64,000 nt of DNA from Bacillota bacterium (GTDB taxonomy: Bacteria > Bacillota > Clostridia > Christensenellales > CAG-138). Below the pieces are notes generated by a model. It made no database searches, was not told the DNA's origin, and was given only the letters and a program-made list of their open reading frames with translations. Positions within the stretch are counted from its first letter, which is position 1; every line of letters begins with the position of its first letter. The position numbers were made by a program, and so were the translations under genes. The DNA is taken from positions 1 to 64,000 of the forward strand of contig JAEWCL010000018.1 of the NCBI GenBank assembly GCA_023390655.1, read 5' to 3'. This document shows, piece after piece, positions 61,098 through 64,000 of the stretch.

Positions 61098-62153
61098 TTA
61101 CGCACGAACCTTCTTGACAGCTACAACAGCGGCAGCGGCCAGGACGATCATCACGAAGCCAACGATGCTCGCGGCATCACCGGTCTTCGGGGGATCAACA
61201 ACGATGTTGTCAGGAACGGTTACATAAGCGGTCCAAGGCTTGATTTCAACGGTTGCGCTGACGGTCTTGGAAGAGGTCAGGCCAGTGAAGGCGGAGTCAT
61301 TGATGTAGTTGCCGATTTTGTTGAAATCGAAACCGAACACATCAACAACGATATCTTCATAGATATCCATAACCTTGTTGTAGTCAGAGCCGCTGGTTAC
61401 GATGGAGGAACCAGTCATAACGCCGATGGTACCAGCAAAGGGAACCAGAGAGACGGGAGAAGAATAACCCACGGGCTGGATGGCCATGCCGTTGGTCTTG
61501 CCATTCTTGTCAGCCTTGATTACAAACTCAGCACCAGCATAATCTTCGTTGTCAACGATTTTGACGGTGTAGTTGTAGTTGCTCTTGGAAACGGTATACT
61601 TATCGCCACCGAGGGTGAAGGTGGTGCCAACAGTGGTGATGTCAGCGGGAGCATCGCCATCAATGAGTTCAGCAGTGATGGAAGCGTCATCGCCGGTAAC
61701 CTTTGCGAAGAACAGCCACTTGAAGGTGTTCTTGCCCTTCAGCGCGTCGTTTACGAGGGTGTACTTCCAGCCGTCTTTGCCATTGGTGCCAACCTGAGTG
61801 AAAGCGGAAATGGCGGGAGAGCCAGTGGAAGCAACCGCGGCATCGGTCACAGCAAAATTGACGTTGTCGCCGCTGATTTCCAAGGTCTTGTAGCCGCTAT
61901 CGAACGGATCCTTGTCCTTGGGAACATACAGCTCAACGATAGCAGCAACGATCTCGTTCTTGGCATAGCCACGATCGGACGGAGGAGCTGCGGTGAGGGC
62001 GAAGAACTCGCCATCATATTCTACGAGATAAACATCGAGTTCATAGACAACAGCGTTGCTGGGGGCAGTGGTGTTGTCGGTGAACGCCATGGCGGGCAGG
62101 GCGATAGCCAGTGCCATAACCAAAGCAAGAACTAAAGTTACAAACTTTTTCAT
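61098..62153 (-). CDS. secreted surface protein with sortase-type C-terminus, 351 aa
   Basis: A signal peptide (MKKFVTLVLALVMALAIALPAMA) with a likely AMA-F cut. A beta-rich, Thr/Val/Asp-rich extracellular body of about 290 residues follows. The end has a PPKTGD motif, a hydrophobic helix (IVGFVMIVLAAAAVVAV) and KKVRA. This is a variant sortase signal (PKTGD in place of LPxTG) or a plain membrane anchor. Start 62153 has GGGGT nearby and a good promoter upstream. It lies on the opposite strand between two lysis cassettes. The body is not recognised; an adhesin or S-layer-like role is a guess. Confidence 0.8.
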   Translation of the reverse strand: MKKFVTLVLALVMALAIALPAMAFTDNTTAPSNAVVYELDVYLVEYDGEFFALTAAPPSDRGYAKNEIVAAIVELYVPKDKDPFDSGYKTLEISGDNVNFAVTDAAVASTGSPAISAFTQVGTNGKDGWKYTLVNDALKGKNTFKWLFFAKVTGDDASITAELIDGDAPADITTVGTTFTLGGDKYTVSKSNYNYTVKIVDNEDYAGAEFVIKADKNGKTNGMAIQPVGYSSPVSLVPFAGTIGVMTGSSIVTSGSDYNKVMDIYEDIVVDVFGFDFNKIGNYINDSAFTGLTSSKTVSATVEIKPWTAYVTVPDNIVVDPPKTGDAASIVGFVMIVLAAAAVVAVKKVRA

Positions 62154-62483
62154 TGTGGTACCCCTTTCGTTTAATGAGTGTTTTTGCAAATAAGAGTAGG
62201 AACCTCTTGCACGCTCTTACTATAACACTGGAAGAAAGCTTAGTCAATAAGTTTATTACAAAAAGATTACGAAATATTTCGGAAACATGGATTTTAGTTA
62301 GGGAAACTTTAACGGAAAGAGGCCTCATCCTCTCAAAATTGTTCATTTCTATTACGTAAAGGCATCCCGTACACCCGGAGGCCAGTGGGCATATGATACC
62401 TAAAAGGCAGTATTGTCTGGGGTATGTTTTCAAAACAACCCCAAGCAGAAGACAAATACAGTTTAGGAAACGGGGGAATATCC
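62154..62483. other. intergenic region between surface protein and second amidase
   Basis: 330 bases. It contains the surface-protein promoter. A hairpin at about 62416-62444 (GGGGT...ACCCC enclosing GTTTT/AAAAC) lies upstream of the second amidase. No gene is seen. Confidence 0.5.
62219..62247 (-). promoter_or_regulatory. promoter of the surface-protein gene
   Basis: On the minus strand TTGACT, a 17-base spacer and TATAGT, about 66 bases upstream of the start. Confidence 0.75.
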
Positions 62484-63239
62484 ATGTTTGATTATGTAAC
62501 AGATATTGGTCTGGTATGGCCCAAGGGCCGTACCTACCGAAAAATAACGGACCATATCCAAATCCACCACACGGTGGGCGATTACAGCACGCCTGAAAAA
62601 TGGCGGGCGCTGCATCAGAAACGGATCAGCGAGGATGGCTGGAAGGGGATTGAATACTCCTTTGGCGTCAACGCGCAGGGCGTCATCTTTAACGGCAGGG
62701 GATTGGAGTATCAGCACGGCGCGGTCAAAAACAGCGAAACAAAGGACAAGAATGGCATCGGGGCCGCAGACCGCTCCGTATCCATTACCTTTATTGGGGA
62801 TATGCGGAGCGAGGGCTTTCCGACACAGGCGCAAATGGACGCGGCGGTGCGCTTGACGAAGGATGTCATGGAAACATACGGCCTCAAGCCCGCGCAGGTG
62901 CTGGGGCACAAGGAAATTCCGCTGACGAACGGCGGCCTATATCCGACTGCCTGCCCGAGTATGGATATGGACGCATTCCGTGCGAGGCTGACAGCCCCCG
63001 CGCCCGAGCCGGAGCCCGAACCTGCGCCCGATCTCCCGGCGCTGTACCGCTATACAGGCGCAACGTTTGTCAATATCCGCACGGGCGCCGGCACGCAGTT
63101 TGAAAGCATTGGAAGACTTTCAAGGAACGAACGCTGTATTGTGCTTGCGCAAAACGGCGATTGGGTGGAGATCGTCCATCATGAAAAAACCCCCATGCTG
63201 CGCGGCTGGTGCATCGATTCCTTTTTAAGCAGGGCATAA
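62484..63239 (+). CDS. second N-acetylmuramoyl-L-alanine amidase endolysin, 251 aa
   Basis: A paralogue of the amidase at 59688 with the same order of parts: amidase_2 domain (IQIHHTVG, VLGHKEI, ACPSMDM as zinc sites), a linker of Pro/Glu repeats (PAPEPEPEPAPD) and an SH3-like domain (FVNIRTGAGTQFESIG). The start at 62484 gives the same N-terminus as the paralogue; the upstream extension is rejected. A holin-like gene follows after 53 bases. The two amidases differ at many positions, so this is not a recent duplication. Confidence 0.92.
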   Translation: MFDYVTDIGLVWPKGRTYRKITDHIQIHHTVGDYSTPEKWRALHQKRISEDGWKGIEYSFGVNAQGVIFNGRGLEYQHGAVKNSETKDKNGIGAADRSVSITFIGDMRSEGFPTQAQMDAAVRLTKDVMETYGLKPAQVLGHKEIPLTNGGLYPTACPSMDMDAFRARLTAPAPEPEPEPAPDLPALYRYTGATFVNIRTGAGTQFESIGRLSRNERCIVLAQNGDWVEIVHHEKTPMLRGWCIDSFLSRA

Positions 63240-63292
63240 ACTGACATATGCTGCGAGTCCTGCACATACTGTAAAAGCGAAAGGAGGGCGCA

Positions 63293-63586
63293 ATGGAAGA
63301 GTTCTTTACATGGGGAATGCTTGCGACCTACTCCGGCGCAACGCTGGCCACAACCCTCATTACGCAATTGCTGAAAGGAATGAGCCTCGTTAGCAAGCTC
63401 CCGACAAGGGTATTCAGCTATCTCGTTGCATTCGTCCTGCTGCTGCTGGGGACGGCGTTTAGCACCGGACTGACCGTTGAAAGCGGCACGCTGTGTCTGG
63501 TGAATGCCGTTGTCGTCAGTCTTGCGTCGAACGGCGCGTTCGACGCGGTAAAGCTTGCGCGTGGCACGCCGCAAAAAAAGGAATAG
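63293..63586 (+). CDS. second holin-like protein, 97 aa
   Basis: Three hydrophobic segments (MLATYSGATLATTLITQLL, FSYLVAFVLLLLGTAF, LCLVNAVVVSLASNGAF) and a charged tail (KLARGTPQKKE), as in holins of the phi-type. AAAGGAGGG precedes the ATG. It pairs with the amidase just upstream and ends at a terminator. Confidence 0.78.
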   Translation: MEEFFTWGMLATYSGATLATTLITQLLKGMSLVSKLPTRVFSYLVAFVLLLLGTAFSTGLTVESGTLCLVNAVVVSLASNGAFDAVKLARGTPQKKE

Positions 63587-63607
63587 TATGTTGGTTCATT
63601 AGAAGAA

Positions 63608-63640
63608 GCCCTCCGCAGCGTATCGCTGTGGAGGGCATTG
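63608..63640. terminator. bidirectional terminator after the second lysis cassette
   Basis: GCCCTCCGCAGCG pairs with CGCTGTGGAGGGC (one G-T pair), loop TAT, followed by ATTGTTTTT. It lies between convergent genes. Confidence 0.9.
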
Positions 63641-63643
63641 TTT

Positions 63644-64000
63644 TTACCATGTTTCACGGTGCCATTTCTGTTCTTCAAACCGCTCGGTAGGCTGGGGACG
63701 CGGCGCAAGCGGCTCTTTGGGGTGGCCCACAGCCATCAGGCTTACCACACGTACCTCTGCCGGGATGCCAAGCAATGACTTCACATCCTCATAATAGGGA
63801 CGCTTGGTATGGATGCCAAGCCACACGCCGCCTAAGCCCAATGCGTCGATGCAAAGCAGCATGTTCTCCGTTGCAGCAGCGCTGTTCTGCACCAAAAACT
63901 CTTCATCCTCGGGCTTGATGCCGGAGGCATGGCCGCAGCAGACGATGCAAAGCGGCGCTTCCTTGAGCATGCCCCACCATTTGCTCATGGGGGCAAGCGC
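63644..64000 (-). CDS. nitroreductase-family protein, C-terminal part (runs off the window)
   Basis: The frame stays open to the window edge, so the gene is partial at its 5' end. NSAAATENMLLCIDALGLGGVWLGI is the conserved FMN-contacting part of nitroreductases, and VRVVSLMAVGHPKEP is the typical final strand. APMSKWWGMLKEAPLCIVCCG precedes it. A terminator follows. The substrate is unknown. Confidence 0.88.
   Translation of the reverse strand, partial: ALAPMSKWWGMLKEAPLCIVCCGHASGIKPEDEEFLVQNSAAATENMLLCIDALGLGGVWLGIHTKRPYYEDVKSLLGIPAEVRVVSLMAVGHPKEPLAPRPQPTERFEEQKWHRETW

Noticed and set aside
56633..63586. Complete prophage
   Set aside because: No capsid, terminase, portal, tail tube or replication genes are visible. 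Only tail-tip and lysis genes can be supported.
1..64000. CRISPR array or rRNA operon
   Set aside because: No regularly spaced identical repeats and no rRNA-like sequence were seen on reading the window.

Overview
The window looks like a chromosomal segment of a Gram-positive, probably strictly anaerobic member of the Bacillota (Clostridia-like). The grounds are AAGGAGG-type ribosome binding sites, the conserved YybS-GdpP-L9-DnaB gene order, a NfeD/FloA pair, lipoprotein-anchored ABC binding proteins, a sortase-type tail on a surface protein, and an oxygen-sensitive glycyl radical enzyme with its activase. Most of the window is GC-rich. Two stretches are visibly AT-rich and look acquired: about 0-2.3 kb and about 6.3-15.4 kb.

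Layout. 0.1-2.1 kb: a XerC/D-like tyrosine recombinase whose 3' end and adjoining hairpin are repeated about 1 kb away, on the far side of one membrane-protein gene. 2.4-5.9 kb: a GntR regulator, ABC ATPase and ABC permease operon. 6.4-15.2 kb: an AT-rich class I lanthipeptide locus. It has a 52-residue precursor, a full-length LanB dehydratase, a LanC cyclase, a flavodoxin-like reductase and an ABC exporter, all on the minus strand, plus a divergent membrane-anchored MutS-like ATPase. 15.4-18.1 kb: a decayed, hairpin-rich stretch, an excisionase, a phage-type integrase and a tRNA-Arg(CCU). Half of a second tRNA lies between the tRNA promoter and the intact tRNA. This is the classic arrangement of an island end.

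18.2-31.9 kb is a sugar or polyol catabolic region. It holds a PfkB kinase, a HAD phosphatase, a ribose-type ABC importer, a shikimate-dehydrogenase-like oxidoreductase, a DeoR regulator, a glycyl radical enzyme with its activase, an unusual 609-residue ASKHA protein and a pentulose/hexulose-phosphate 3-epimerase. The gene set is coherent, but the substrate cannot be read from the sequence. 32-34.3 kb has small accessory genes: DUF4279, nitroreductase, and an XRE regulator divergent from a small protein. 34.3-40 kb is a branched-chain amino-acid (Liv) importer operon with a cytidylate-kinase-like gene at its end.

40.2-56.5 kb is mostly housekeeping: a degenerate polysaccharide-type ABC ATPase, TsaD, a DUF1461 protein, glycogen phosphorylase, NfeD, FloA, a GT-C-like membrane protein, a Nudix hydrolase, YybS, GdpP, L9, DnaB and an SDR. 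56.6-63.6 kb is a tail-tip and lysis module: BppU-like baseplate protein, glycine-rich fibre, frameshifted carbohydrate-binding protein, amidase, XhlA-like protein and holin. A second amidase/holin cassette follows, and a sortase-type surface protein on the opposite strand sits between the two. No capsid, terminase or portal gene is present, so no complete prophage is visible. The best candidates for something undescribed are the lanthipeptide locus and the glycyl-radical sugar cluster.
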